From: an uncultured beta proteobacterium
GTDB lineage: Bacteria > Pseudomonadota > Gammaproteobacteria > Burkholderiales > Burkholderiaceae_B
DNA length: 33,613 nucleotides
Direction: 5' to 3'
Assembly: GCA_903929925.1 (NCBI GenBank)
Contig: CAIYWO010000081.1
Location: 1-33,613, forward strand
Under the pieces are notes generated by a model. That model did no database searches and had not been told where the DNA came from. It saw only the letters and a list, made by a program, of their open reading frames with translations. Positions 7,793 through 16,719 of the stretch are shown here, piece after piece (position 1 is the stretch's first letter; each line of letters starts with the position of its first letter). Made by a program: the position numbers and the translations under genes.

Positions 7793-8665
7793 ATGACCCG
7801 CAATTTCTCGCTACGAGCACTAGCTATATGCGCTGCAACATTTCTTGCCTCAGCAATGACTACAAGTGCGCTTGCGCAGCAAGTCTTGCGTGTCACCACA
7901 ATACCCGAAGAGGCCGCAACAGAGCAGGTTCGTAAATTCGGCCCTTTAACAAAATACCTCGAACGCACCCAAGGCATGAAAGTTGAGTTCGTGCCAGTCA
8001 ATGACTATCCAGCCGCAGTCGAAGCTTTGGTTAATAAGCAGGTCGACCTAGTTTGGTTTGGTGGGTTTACACACGTTCAGGCACAAATTCGTTCCGGTGG
8101 AAAAATTATCCCGATCGCCCAGCGCGAAGAAGACACAAAGTTTCGCTCAGTATTTATTGCCCAGAAGAACTCCGGCATCACGAAGCTTGCTGATCTAAAG
8201 GGAAAGCAGTTCAGCTTTGGCTCTCAATCCAGTACGTCGGGTAGCTTGATGCCTCGGGCCTTTTTGCTTGAGGCAGGAATCGATCCAGAACGTGACTTCA
8301 AACGTGTCGCCTACTCCGGTGCACACGATGCGACAATCGCCTCAGTCGTCAGCGGTCGTGTCGATGGTGCTGCACTTGACATCACGGTATGGAATAAGTT
8401 TGTCGCCGAAAAGAAAGTCGACACAAGCAAAGTTGATGTGTTTTATACAACTCCACCCTACTTCAATTACAACTGGTCTGTTCATGCCGATATGCCTGCG
8501 GCCCAGCGCGAAAAGATCAAGGCTGCCTTATTGGCCTTAAGCATGGACAATGCAGAAGGCAAAGAAATTCTCACGTTGAACCGAGCCACTCGGTACATTG
8601 CGACCTCGCCTGAGAACTACAAAGGACTTGAGACTGCCGGACGCAGTGCAGGGCTGATCAAATAG
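7793..8665 (+). CDS. PhnD-type ABC substrate-binding protein (phosphonate/phosphite/selenate class)
   Basis: Periplasmic receptor, 290 aa. ATG 7793 is set by a near-perfect AGGAGGT five to ten bases upstream. A Sec signal peptide ends at TSALA/QQV near residue 27. The mature protein begins LRVTTIPEEAATEQ, followed by FGPLTKYLER and the YPAAVEALVNKQVDLVWFGG block of the PhnD family, then FRSVFIAQ and SFGSQSSTSG, where the oxyanion is bound. The IPEE and WFGGFTHVQA wording resembles the PhnD branch that databases label putative selenate receptors, but phosphonate, phosphite or phosphate are equally possible from sequence. It heads a four-gene importer operon. Confidence 0.9.
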   Translation: MTRNFSLRALAICAATFLASAMTTSALAQQVLRVTTIPEEAATEQVRKFGPLTKYLERTQGMKVEFVPVNDYPAAVEALVNKQVDLVWFGGFTHVQAQIRSGGKIIPIAQREEDTKFRSVFIAQKNSGITKLADLKGKQFSFGSQSSTSGSLMPRAFLLEAGIDPERDFKRVAYSGAHDATIASVVSGRVDGAALDITVWNKFVAEKKVDTSKVDVFYTTPPYFNYNWSVHADMPAAQREKIKAALLALSMDNAEGKEILTLNRATRYIATSPENYKGLETAGRSAGLIK

Positions 8666-8666
8666 G

Positions 8667-8692
8667 ACGCTGGACTTTCATAAAGCGTTTTT
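8667..8692 (+). terminator. Possible attenuator hairpin between receptor and ATPase genes
   Basis: ACGCT (8667-8671) pairs with AGCGT (8684-8688) and is followed at once by a run of T, within the 36-base gap between the receptor and ATPase genes. A weak terminator here would make the receptor more abundant than the membrane parts, which is common in ABC operons. The stem is only five base pairs. Confidence 0.35.
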
Positions 8693-8701
8693 AGGTCACA
8701 G

Positions 8702-9508
8702 ATGCGTGTCAGACTCAATCATGTAGCAGGGCATCATCCCGCCGCCGAGCGGGATAGTTTGCCCGCTGTCCGCAACCTGAGCATCACGATAGAGCCCGGT
8801 GAGCAGGTTGCAGTCATCGGTCCTTCCGGAGCAGGAAAGACCACATTCCTGCAGGTCATCTGCGCTGCGATAAAGCCTAGTGCTGGTGAGGTATTGCTCG
8901 ATGATATGGACATTTGGTCTTTATCCACGAGGCAACTACAACAAGTTCGCGGGCAATTAATCTGTGCGCCACAGGTCCCGCCCTTACCCCCACGGCAGCG
9001 CGTGATCACCTCTTTAATCGCTGGGGCACTTCCAGCGATGTCCTTGATGCAAAGCCTGATGAACCTGATTTACCCTCTAAAAACCTCAGAGGCTTATCAA
9101 GCATTACAAGCATTTGATGTGCAGGATAAGCTTTGGAATCGTGTCGATCGCCTTTCAGGCGGCGAACGCCAGCGCGTTGGTTTGGCGCGCGTCTTGATGT
9201 CGCCCGCTTCGCTTTGGTTAATTGACGAACCACTTTCTGCTCTCGACCCAACACGGGCTGAGCAGGCAATCAACTCGTTACTCGACAACGCAACAGCAAG
9301 AGGAGCAACGCTGGTTGCAACATTGCACCAAGTCGATGTTGCGACATCGAAGTTTTCTCGCGTTATTGGCTTGCGTGATGGGACCGTAGCATTTGATCTG
9401 CCGGCATCTCAGGTCACAACGAGTGAGCTGACAAAGCTTTACGCTCAACATGAGCACGAACTAAGCAATCTTCATGCACATCGCGACACGCTCTCCCAAC
9501 TTGCGTGA
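8702..9508 (+). CDS. ABC transporter ATP-binding protein, PhnC type
   Basis: Cytoplasmic ATPase of the PhnD-type importer, 268 aa. Walker A GPSGAGKTT (40-48), signature LSGGERQR (151-158), Walker B LWLIDEPLSALDP (171-183), and an H-loop His209 in TLHQVD are all present. The Q-loop segment reads CAPQVPPLPPRQ (88-99), richer in proline than usual. The LDP after the D-loop and LHQVD fit the PhnC family. Its last 35 bases overlap the first permease gene, a sign of tight coupling. Confidence 0.9.
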   Translation: MRVRLNHVAGHHPAAERDSLPAVRNLSITIEPGEQVAVIGPSGAGKTTFLQVICAAIKPSAGEVLLDDMDIWSLSTRQLQQVRGQLICAPQVPPLPPRQRVITSLIAGALPAMSLMQSLMNLIYPLKTSEAYQALQAFDVQDKLWNRVDRLSGGERQRVGLARVLMSPASLWLIDEPLSALDPTRAEQAINSLLDNATARGATLVATLHQVDVATSKFSRVIGLRDGTVAFDLPASQVTTSELTKLYAQHEHELSNLHAHRDTLSQLA

Positions 9509-10307
9509 CCCTGCGTGGCTTGGCCGCGTTTTTTGGGCGATGGCAGCCTTAGTTCTACTCGTGCCTGCCCTTGTCGCAACAGAATTCAAGCCTTGGATAT
9601 TTTTTGATTCTGACAATCTGAAAGTCAGCATGCGTTTTTTGGCGGATTTTTTCCCGCCTGCGATCGGCGCAGAGTTTCTTTTACTTGTTCTTAAAGAAGC
9701 GTGGCGCACAGTTGCGATCGCGACAGCAGGCTTGACGCTCGCGATCATTCTAGCGATACCGTTGACAATCATCTCGACACGAGTGCTCTCTATCTCCGCA
9801 CTTTCTGGCCGCATGCATACGCTTCCCTTTTGCGTTCGTCAGGTTATTCGCTGGCTACTCATTTTCTTACGCAGTATTCCTGAACTCATTTGGGCTCTGG
9901 TATTTGTTCGAGTCGTTGGCTTAGGACCTGCCGCAGGCGTCTTAGCCATTGGTCTTACCTACGCTGGCATGCTCGGGAAAGTATACGCAGAGATACTTGA
10001 AAGCGGTGATACGCACAGCACTGTATCAATATTAAGAAATGGGGGCTCTAGACTCCAAGCCTTCTTCTTTGGTCTTCTGCCACAAAACTCCTCTGAGCTA
10101 ACAAGTTACACGGTTTACCGCTGGGAGTGTGCGATTCGCTCATCCACAGTTTTAGGATTTGTTGGTGCCGGTGGCTTAGGCCAACAAATGGATAACTCCA
10201 TGAAAATGTTTAATGGCGGTGAGGTGGCTACGCTTTTGATCGTATTTATGCTGCTTGTGGGACTTTCGGATTTGCTGAGTAGTTTTCTAAGGAAACTGAT
10301 GCAATGA
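9474..10307 (+). CDS. ABC transporter permease, PhnE type (first copy)
   Basis: Inner-membrane subunit, 277 aa, with about six predicted helices. The PhnE pattern FLRSIPELIWALVFVRVVG lies near residues 131-149, followed by GLGPAAG and the Gly-rich ending VLGFVGAGGLGQQM. The ATP-ase docking segment includes LLPQNSSELTSYTVYRWE. It starts inside the ATPase gene (35-base overlap) and ends in an ATGA overlap with the second permease. The two permeases presumably form a heterodimer in the membrane. No strong ribosome site is visible before ATG 9474, consistent with coupling. Confidence 0.88.
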   Translation: MHIATRSPNLRDPAWLGRVFWAMAALVLLVPALVATEFKPWIFFDSDNLKVSMRFLADFFPPAIGAEFLLLVLKEAWRTVAIATAGLTLAIILAIPLTIISTRVLSISALSGRMHTLPFCVRQVIRWLLIFLRSIPELIWALVFVRVVGLGPAAGVLAIGLTYAGMLGKVYAEILESGDTHSTVSILRNGGSRLQAFFFGLLPQNSSELTSYTVYRWECAIRSSTVLGFVGAGGLGQQMDNSMKMFNGGEVATLLIVFMLLVGLSDLLSSFLRKLMQ

Positions 10308-11125
10308 CGAGCCCTAAGCTACCTGCATTTGCCCGACCACGTTCGTCGTCGCAATGGAAGAACCCTACTTTCTGGGTACTCATTAGTATCGTCATCGTGA
10401 TTGTCTTAAGTTTCTGGACACTCGACTTACAGTTAGCGCGAATGCTGTCCGTAGATAGCGCTGTCCGGATGGGTAAGTTTTTAGGTGAACTGCTATCGCC
10501 TAATCTTGACCCGAAGTTTTTATCAAAATTAGTCGTAGCGAGCCTTGAGACCCTAGCCATGTCGGCCCTAGGATCTCTGATTGCAGCATTCCTCGGGCTC
10601 TTGCTTGCGTTACCAGCAAGCAAAGCAATTGACGGCACAAAGTCACGTTGGTATTTCATTACCCGCTTGATTTTGAATGCCTTGCGTTCTATCCCTGAGT
10701 TAGTCTGGGCTGCGTTGCTTTTAATCTCCGCCGGCTTAGGACCCTTTGTGGGAACACTTGCTTTAGCTTTTCACACCACAGGCGTCTTGGGACGACTCTT
10801 TGCAGAATCCATAGAAAATGCTCCACAAGGTGCAGCCCAGGCATTACGCATACAAGGTGTGAATGAGGGGCGCATTTTTATCTTTGCCACGCTTCCAACC
10901 GTGCTGCCCCAATTAATTTCCTATTCTCTCTACCGCTGGGAAAACAATATTCGTGCTGCAGCGATACTAGGTGTTGTCGGCGGCGGTGGGCTAGGCCAAA
11001 TGCTGTCGTTCCATATGGGTTTATTTCAGATGCGCGAAACCAGCAGCATCCTGATTGCCATGATCATTTTGGTTGTACTTGTTGACGCCCTATCCTACGT
11101 CGCCCGCCGGCTCATGTCGCGATAG
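10304..11125 (+). CDS. ABC transporter permease, PhnE type (second copy)
   Basis: Inner-membrane subunit, 273 aa, homologous to the preceding permease: it shares LRSIPELVWAALL, SAGLGPFVG and the ending ILGVVGGGGLGQM, with the YRWENNIRAA segment between. Its first codon overlaps the preceding stop (ATGA). The N-terminus is longer and basic before the first helix (FWVLISIVIVIVLSFWTL). Its 3' end overlaps the 3' end of the convergent transketolase gene by 14 bases, so there is no space for a terminator between them. Two tandem PhnE-like permeases are a known arrangement in phosphonate and related importers. Confidence 0.88.
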   Translation: MTSPKLPAFARPRSSSQWKNPTFWVLISIVIVIVLSFWTLDLQLARMLSVDSAVRMGKFLGELLSPNLDPKFLSKLVVASLETLAMSALGSLIAAFLGLLLALPASKAIDGTKSRWYFITRLILNALRSIPELVWAALLLISAGLGPFVGTLALAFHTTGVLGRLFAESIENAPQGAAQALRIQGVNEGRIFIFATLPTVLPQLISYSLYRWENNIRAAAILGVVGGGGLGQMLSFHMGLFQMRETSSILIAMIILVVLVDALSYVARRLMSR

Positions 11126-13103
11126 CACGAATAGCTAAGGCAGCTTCAGTCACTTTTTCTGCGGTAATTCCAAAGTGCTCATACAGTGCATCTACAGGTC
11201 CCGACAAGCCGTAGTCATTCATACCCACAAACCCACCGTTATGACCTAGGTAGCGTTCCCACCCAAGTTTCACTGCAGCTTCGATCGCCACAGTCGTGGT
11301 ACCAGGGCACAAAACCTCTGCGCGATAGGATGCTTGCTGACGATCAAAGAGCTCCCAGCAAGGCATAGAGATCACCGCCGTCGACAGACCTAAAGCTTCA
11401 AGCTGCTCACGTGCCTTTAAGGCAATAGCCACTTCGGAGCCCGTGGCAAGCAAGGTAATTTGACGAGGCATGGTGTTGCCTTCCACTAGTACGTAAGCAC
11501 CTCGCGCGGAGAGGTTATCGTGCCCAGAAGACCTGCGCACGTGTGGAAGCGCTTGCCTGGAAAAAATTAATGAAACTGGACCTTGCTTGTGATTGAGTGC
11601 GGTGTCCCAGCACTCGACGGCTTCTACCGCATCCGCGGGACGCATCACCAACATATGGGGCATCGCACGCAGTGACGCTAAAATTTCAACGGGTTGATGC
11701 GTGGGGCCATTTTTTCCGATACCAATTGAGTCATGGCTAAATACAAATTTAACAGGCAATTTCATCAGGGCGGCATTGCGCAGTGCGGGACGCATGTAGT
11801 CGGAGAAAGCCAAGTACGTGACACTCACAGGTATAGCACCGCCATGCGCTGCAATCCCATTGCACATCGACCCCATCAAGTGCTCTCGTACACCGCAATG
11901 AATATACGCACCACCTTGCTTTGAAACACTGAACGCATCCAAGCGCTTTTTATGATCGGTCGGCGCCTCTAGATCGGCGCACGCCACAATCCGCTCAGGC
12001 AAATGATCGGTCAGACAATCATTAATTGCTGCAGATAAATTGATACCTCCCCGTGGAGGCTCAGAAAGCAGTTTGTCTTTTAAAAGCAGCAGTTCAGCCT
12101 CGAGCGTGTTTGGCAGATCCCCTCGCATGACGCGCTCAAACTCCGCTCTCTTTTCCGCAGAAAGCGCTCCAACACGCGCACGCCATTTTGCGCGACTCGA
12201 CTGACCTGGGATCGGACTCGCCCTCCACGCGTTCAAGGTCGGCGCAGGAATTTCAAATGCCGGATGAGACCAATTCAAATCCTTGCGCATCTGCTCAGAA
12301 TCTGCCTCAAAAAGCTTCGCGCTATGCCCGCCGCGCTGCCCCTGAAGTCTTGCAAGACCCTTTGCGATGGTAGTGCGTGCCAAAATGATGGAAGGACGCG
12401 CATCTTCGCGGGCAGCTGACAGACACGCAGAAATCGCTGCAAAATCATGCCCATCCACTCGTTGAACGTGCCACTGGGCTACTTCAAAACGTTTGGCAAC
12501 ATCCTCGCTGATTGATAACTCCGTGCTTCCGTCATCCGTGATCGCGTTGTCGTCCATCAGCAGAATCAAGCGGCCCAGCCCAAGATGGCCCGCCAGACTG
12601 ATCATTTCCTGACCAACACCCTCTTGTAAGCAGCCGTCACCAACAAAAGCGTAGGTGTAGTGATTCACGAGCTCGCTACCAAAACGTGCGCGTAAAAAGG
12701 CTTCACAGACAGCCATGCCCATCGCATTGGCGATACCTTGACCGAGCTGGCCAGTTGTGACTTCGATTCCGGCATCGGGATCTAATTCAGGGTGCCCTGC
12801 ACAATGGGATCCGAGTTCACGAAACGACTTGATTTGCTCAAGCGTTATTTTCTTGTATCCCGTCAAATAAAGAAGGGAGTACAACAACATCGAGCCATGA
12901 CCATTGGACAGGACTACTCGATCACGATCCCACCAAGTCGGACACTCGGGATCATGCTTGAGATGATTTAGATACAGCGCAGTTGCAATTTCCGCCATCC
13001 CAAGAGGCACACCCTGGTGCCCCTCCCCGGCGCGAACAATCGCATCAACAGACAGAAATCGAATAGCGTTCGCGAGGGTTTGCGGAGAAGACGGAATAGT
13101 CAT
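11112..13103 (-). CDS. tkt: Transketolase, full length
   Basis: TPP-dependent enzyme moving a two-carbon ketol unit between sugars, 663 aa, the normal size. The TPP/Mg motif is GDGCLQEG (155-162) with Asn186; His69 in SNGHG and His104 in AGHPE line the site; the catalytic Glu is in CGVREH (Glu407) and the substrate His in GPTHQP (His469); SRQALP follows in the third domain. One difference from housekeeping enzymes: the phosphate-site block usually written GGSADLxPSN reads ACADLEAPTDH (374-384), so handling of phosphorylated sugars may be altered. It is the last gene of a minus-strand operon that begins with a split transketolase, 21 bases after the SDR. No clear ribosome site precedes ATG 13103. 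It may be pathway-specific rather than the central pentose phosphate enzyme. Confidence 0.93.
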   Translation of the reverse strand: MTIPSSPQTLANAIRFLSVDAIVRAGEGHQGVPLGMAEIATALYLNHLKHDPECPTWWDRDRVVLSNGHGSMLLYSLLYLTGYKKITLEQIKSFRELGSHCAGHPELDPDAGIEVTTGQLGQGIANAMGMAVCEAFLRARFGSELVNHYTYAFVGDGCLQEGVGQEMISLAGHLGLGRLILLMDDNAITDDGSTELSISEDVAKRFEVAQWHVQRVDGHDFAAISACLSAAREDARPSIILARTTIAKGLARLQGQRGGHSAKLFEADSEQMRKDLNWSHPAFEIPAPTLNAWRASPIPGQSSRAKWRARVGALSAEKRAEFERVMRGDLPNTLEAELLLLKDKLLSEPPRGGINLSAAINDCLTDHLPERIVACADLEAPTDHKKRLDAFSVSKQGGAYIHCGVREHLMGSMCNGIAAHGGAIPVSVTYLAFSDYMRPALRNAALMKLPVKFVFSHDSIGIGKNGPTHQPVEILASLRAMPHMLVMRPADAVEAVECWDTALNHKQGPVSLIFSRQALPHVRRSSGHDNLSARGAYVLVEGNTMPRQITLLATGSEVAIALKAREQLEALGLSTAVISMPCWELFDRQQASYRAEVLCPGTTTVAIEAAVKLGWERYLGHNGGFVGMNDYGLSGPVDALYEHFGITAEKVTEAALAIRAIAT

Positions 13104-13124
13104 GTGGCTAGTCTAGGCAAGTTA

Positions 13125-13874
13125 TTAATGAATCAACATGCCACCGTTAACATCCAAGGTAATGCCTGTGCAGTATTTTGATAAGTCACTGGCTAGAAAA
13201 ACGACGCAGCCAGCGACATCATTTGGTTCACCGATACGATTCATCGGAATGTTAGACAAAATGTCAGACATGCGATCCGCTGGAATCAGCCCTTTATTGA
13301 TATCAGTCTCGATGAGCCCGGGCGTAATGCAATTCACGCGAATGTTATCAATGCCACACTCACGAGCCATTGCGCGCGCAAGGCCCAACACCCCAGCCTT
13401 CGCTGCAGAGTAATGGGGTCCACCTAGAATCCCACCACCGCGCTGCGCAGAGACCGATGAAGTGCAAATAATTGAACCCTGCTTGCGTGCGCGCATGTGC
13501 GGCAAAACCGCTTGAGACATATAAAGCGCGCCACGCAAGCTCACATCCAAGACAGCCTCATAGTCAGCCGCGCTGATCTCCATCGTCTTGCGAGGTTGGG
13601 TAATGCCAGCGTTATTAAACAAAATATCAATCTGGCCCATTTGCGCCATAACTGCCTTAACAGCCGCTTCGCAAGAAACCTTGTTCGTGACATCGGCGAC
13701 AACGCCCATGTGTTGCTGGCCCAACGTTGCGGCCACAGAGGCTGGCTGCGCTTTTTCAAGGTCAAGAATTACAACTTTTGCGCCCTGTGCGGCCATCATT
13801 CGGGCAGACGCGAAGCCCAGTCCGTTGACCCCTGCACCGCCAGTAATTAGCGCAACTTTATCTTTTAACAACAT
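13125..13874 (-). CDS. SDR family dehydrogenase, canonical active site
   Basis: Short-chain dehydrogenase, 249 aa, cytoplasmic. Motifs: TGGAGVNGLG (11-20), Asp38 after beta-2 (ILDLE) favouring NAD(H), Asp61, NNAG (87-90), Ser142, and Tyr155/Lys159 in HYSAAK; it ends with LDVNGGMLIH. This is a complete catalytic set, unlike the two SDRs at 4480 and 6264. ATG 13874 is chosen because GGAGA lies eight bases before it; a TTG six codons upstream is less likely. It lies between the TRAP large permease and the transketolase in one operon, so it probably oxidises the hydroxyl of the imported compound or reduces a transketolase product. Confidence 0.9.
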   Translation of the reverse strand: MLLKDKVALITGGAGVNGLGFASARMMAAQGAKVVILDLEKAQPASVAATLGQQHMGVVADVTNKVSCEAAVKAVMAQMGQIDILFNNAGITQPRKTMEISAADYEAVLDVSLRGALYMSQAVLPHMRARKQGSIICTSSVSAQRGGGILGGPHYSAAKAGVLGLARAMARECGIDNIRVNCITPGLIETDINKGLIPADRMSDILSNIPMNRIGEPNDVAGCVVFLASDLSKYCTGITLDVNGGMLIH

Positions 13875-13929
13875 GTTGAATGTCTCCGTCAAATCCGTAT
13901 TAGTAAATGAGAAACTGGGTTGAGATGCC

Positions 13930-15189
13930 TCAGTACATCGTTAACGCAGGAAAATATGTCATCAGAGTGAGCACAATGAGCGCCACAAGGTAGAAAGGCC
14001 AAAGCTCTTTTACAATCGCTCCGATCGATTCCCTAGAAATCGCCGCCGCGACAAACAGTGTCGTCCCAACAGGTGGAGTGAACAGGCCGATACTCAGATT
14101 GACCGCCATCATGATCCCGAGCTGAATCAAGTCCAAACCGATGGCGTTACCAATCGCCACGAACGTTGGCCCGAGCAGCAATATCGCTGCCGGCAAGTCC
14201 AGAAACATACCCACTACGAGCATGATGATGTTCAACATCAGCAGGATGACGAGAGGATTCTTAAGGGTTTCCAGAGCCCACTCAGCCACGGCTTTGGGCA
14301 CGGCCTCAACCGTCAGAACATAGCCAACAATATTTGAAGCTGAAATCACCAACATGACAACGCCAGTGGTAACTGCTGTGTGGACTAAGGCATCAAACAA
14401 GCGCTTTAAATTGACGTCACGATAAATCACTAGGCTGACTACTAGCCCGTAAAACACCGCCATCACACTTACCTCGGTCGGCGTCGCGATACCTGCTCTT
14501 AACAAGAAAACGATGAAGAGCGGCATTAATAATGCTGGCAACGCATAAAAAGTAATTTTCAAAAACTCAACAGCTGTAACTTTATTGAGGAGTCTAGGAA
14601 AATTTCTAATCCGGCCAGACAGATAGCACACCAACATAAAACCAAAGCAAAGCATCAGACCAGGAACCACACCCGCTAAAAATAGTGAGGCAATGGACTG
14701 ATCCGATACAGTTGCGTAAATAATTAAAGGGATTGACGGCGGAATCAACCCAGCGATCACTGAAGACGACGCAATAGCTGCTGCCGCAAACGGTCCGGGA
14801 TATCCTTCTTTCTTTTGCCATGGAATCAACATCGAGCCGAGTGCCGACGCTTCTGCGACAGCAGAACCGGACACTCCACCGAAGATCGTTGAGCCCACCA
14901 CGCTGACTTGCGCCAAACCACCATGCATGCGCCCAACCAACGCCGTCGCAAACTCAATCAGTTTTTTCCCTAGGGTACCGCCCATCATCAAATTTCCGGA
15001 CAGTACAAAAAATGGAATTGCTAAAAGAGGAAAACTTTGTGAGGGTTGAAAAATTTTGACCACAATTGTCGCACTGGGCATCGCACCAACAGTGATTGCA
15101 GCGATGCCGGAGCTGACAACTAAAGCATACCCAACCGGAAACGCCAGAACGAGCAGCACTAAAAAAATACCGAGCATTAGGAAAGTCAT
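13930..15189 (-). CDS. TRAP transporter large permease (DctM family)
   Basis: Ion-coupled membrane subunit of a tripartite ATP-independent periplasmic importer, 419 aa, with about 12 hydrophobic segments. Family blocks include FPLLAIPFFVLSGNLMMGG, VGSTIFGGVSGSAVAEASALGS, GLIPPSIPLIIYA, and the C-terminal LFTPPVGTTLFVAAAI. The start overlaps the stop of the small permease as ATGA (15186-15189). It works with the receptor at 15748 and the small subunit at 15186. The gap to the SDR downstream is 55 bases, with no terminator seen, so transcription likely continues. Confidence 0.94.
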   Translation of the reverse strand: MTFLMLGIFLVLLVLAFPVGYALVVSSGIAAITVGAMPSATIVVKIFQPSQSFPLLAIPFFVLSGNLMMGGTLGKKLIEFATALVGRMHGGLAQVSVVGSTIFGGVSGSAVAEASALGSMLIPWQKKEGYPGPFAAAAIASSSVIAGLIPPSIPLIIYATVSDQSIASLFLAGVVPGLMLCFGFMLVCYLSGRIRNFPRLLNKVTAVEFLKITFYALPALLMPLFIVFLLRAGIATPTEVSVMAVFYGLVVSLVIYRDVNLKRLFDALVHTAVTTGVVMLVISASNIVGYVLTVEAVPKAVAEWALETLKNPLVILLMLNIIMLVVGMFLDLPAAILLLGPTFVAIGNAIGLDLIQLGIMMAVNLSIGLFTPPVGTTLFVAAAISRESIGAIVKELWPFYLVALIVLTLMTYFPALTMY

Positions 15190-15728
15190 ACACTATCCTC
15201 CGGAGCGGGCGCACGCACTAACAAGGGATCATCTGCCAAAAGCAGACGGAAGAAAGTAGTAAGCCCCGTGAGGCCCAATGCCACAAAACCAACGATGATT
15301 GACAGGTATGCCCACTTCGCCGAGATCTTTGTGACGGGATACACCTCGGAACCTGTGATTTCGATCACGAATAAGCCGACCTGCGCAAGATAAAAGAAAG
15401 TAAAAATAATGACCAACTGAAGCGCCATCATGACTACTCGATTTACATTTTTGCTAAGAAATGCCCGAATCGTTTCTACGGCGATGTGCTTACCGTATTG
15501 AGCTGCAAGCACGATCCCGCTCATCATTAGCCAAGGAAAAAGAAGGCTTGGAATTTCAGTGGGCCAACCCATTCCTTGGTTAGTGACGTACCTCACAACA
15601 ACTTCCGCCATGAGCGAGACAAACATCACAACTAGCGTGGTCACAGCAATGATCTTGCTGCTTACCTCGATCGTCAGATCGATGATGTTAATTAGCGAAT
15701 TGACTAGATAATTTGCTCGAGCGCTCAT
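15186..15728 (-). CDS. TRAP transporter small permease (DctQ family)
   Basis: Four-helix membrane subunit, 180 aa from ATG 15728. AAGGGG sits four bases before this start, and the preceding receptor gene stops at 15748; a longer frame would run into that gene. Typical DctQ content: an N-terminal helix with VTTLVVMFVSLMAEVVVRYV, the segment WPTEIPSLLFPWLMMSG, then GKHIAVETIRAFL, two more helices and an acidic tail. It ends in an ATGA overlap with the large permease gene. Confidence 0.92.
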   Translation of the reverse strand: MSARANYLVNSLINIIDLTIEVSSKIIAVTTLVVMFVSLMAEVVVRYVTNQGMGWPTEIPSLLFPWLMMSGIVLAAQYGKHIAVETIRAFLSKNVNRVVMMALQLVIIFTFFYLAQVGLFVIEITGSEVYPVTKISAKWAYLSIIVGFVALGLTGLTTFFRLLLADDPLLVRAPAPEDSV

Positions 15729-15747
15729 GGCTACCCCTTCAGGTCGA

Positions 15748-16719
15748 TTATGGCTTAGCGGCTTCTTTGACCATCGCATCCACTAGGTCTGGAAACGTCT
15801 TGCGCCATTTGTCGTACACAGGCTTTGTCGCAGCAATGAACGGAGCTTGATCCACAGTGTTAATTGTGACGCCAGCAGCGGCCAATTTACCTTTCAAGTC
15901 TGCATCGGCCGCAAGAGAAAGATCGCGGTTTAATTTAGCAGCCTCTTTCGCAGCGTCCCTCACTGCTTGCTGATCTTGCTTAGACAATTTCGCCCATTCG
16001 ACTTTACTGGCGAAGAGCGGCGTTGCTTCATACTTATGGCCAGTCAGAGAAATGAACTTCTGCACTTCAAACAGCTTGGACGAATAAATATTCACCAGCG
16101 GATTCTCTTGACCATCGAACACGCCCTGCTGCAACGCAATATAGAGCTCCGAGAATGCTAATGGAGCTGGATTGGCGCCAAGCGCATTAAAGATATCCAA
16201 AGTAATTGGATCAGGTGGGGTGCGGATTTTGATCCCTTTCAAATCTTCTGGCTTGCTAATGGCACGCTTGTTATTGCTTGTGTGACGAATACCGTTATCC
16301 CACATCGCAAGAAGAACCAAGCCCTTTTTATCTGCAGCATCAGCTAATTGTTTGCCGATCGGACCATCGACAACTTTATAAGCGTGTGGTAGATCTCTAA
16401 ACAGGAACGGCAAGCCCAGGACTGCGAATTCAGGTACTGCACCCGATGTTGCACCCTGCGAGTTAGCACTGAACCCCAACGTACCCAAACGGAGGTTCGT
16501 AATGGACTCAGCGTCGTCTCCAAACTGAGCATTACCGCCTACGTTGATCTTGACACGCCCGTTTGTTTTCTGTGCAACTAGCTCCGCAAACTTGTCAGAT
16601 GCAACAGCTTTCGGGTTACCTGGCGCTGCGTTATGAGATAGACGGAATACAGTCTGAGCAGAGACTGCGGATACCGATAGCGCTAAACCTGCAATAGCGG
16701 CGACGAGAAGTTTCTTCAT
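15748..16719 (-). CDS. TRAP transporter substrate-binding protein (DctP family)
   Basis: Periplasmic receptor, 323 aa. A Sec signal peptide (MKKLLVAAIAGLALSVSAVSA, cut near residue 21) is followed by the DctP start VFRLSHNAAPGNP. The region KGIKIRTPPDPI (about 166-177) holds the conserved Arg that in the family usually makes a salt bridge with a carboxylate, and FDGQENPLVNI provides the usual Gly-Gln-Glu segment. GGAGA precedes ATG 16719. Carboxylates, acid sugars, some sulfonates and polyols are carried by such systems; the presence of transketolases argues for a sugar-like substrate. Confidence 0.93.
   Translation of the reverse strand: MKKLLVAAIAGLALSVSAVSAQTVFRLSHNAAPGNPKAVASDKFAELVAQKTNGRVKINVGGNAQFGDDAESITNLRLGTLGFSANSQGATSGAVPEFAVLGLPFLFRDLPHAYKVVDGPIGKQLADAADKKGLVLLAMWDNGIRHTSNNKRAISKPEDLKGIKIRTPPDPITLDIFNALGANPAPLAFSELYIALQQGVFDGQENPLVNIYSSKLFEVQKFISLTGHKYEATPLFASKVEWAKLSKQDQQAVRDAAKEAAKLNRDLSLAADADLKGKLAAAGVTINTVDQAPFIAATKPVYDKWRKTFPDLVDAMVKEAAKP

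Noticed and set aside
13497-13923. Plus-strand reading frames over the third SDR gene
   Set aside because: They are antisense to a gene with complete SDR motifs and have no ribosome site or known domain.
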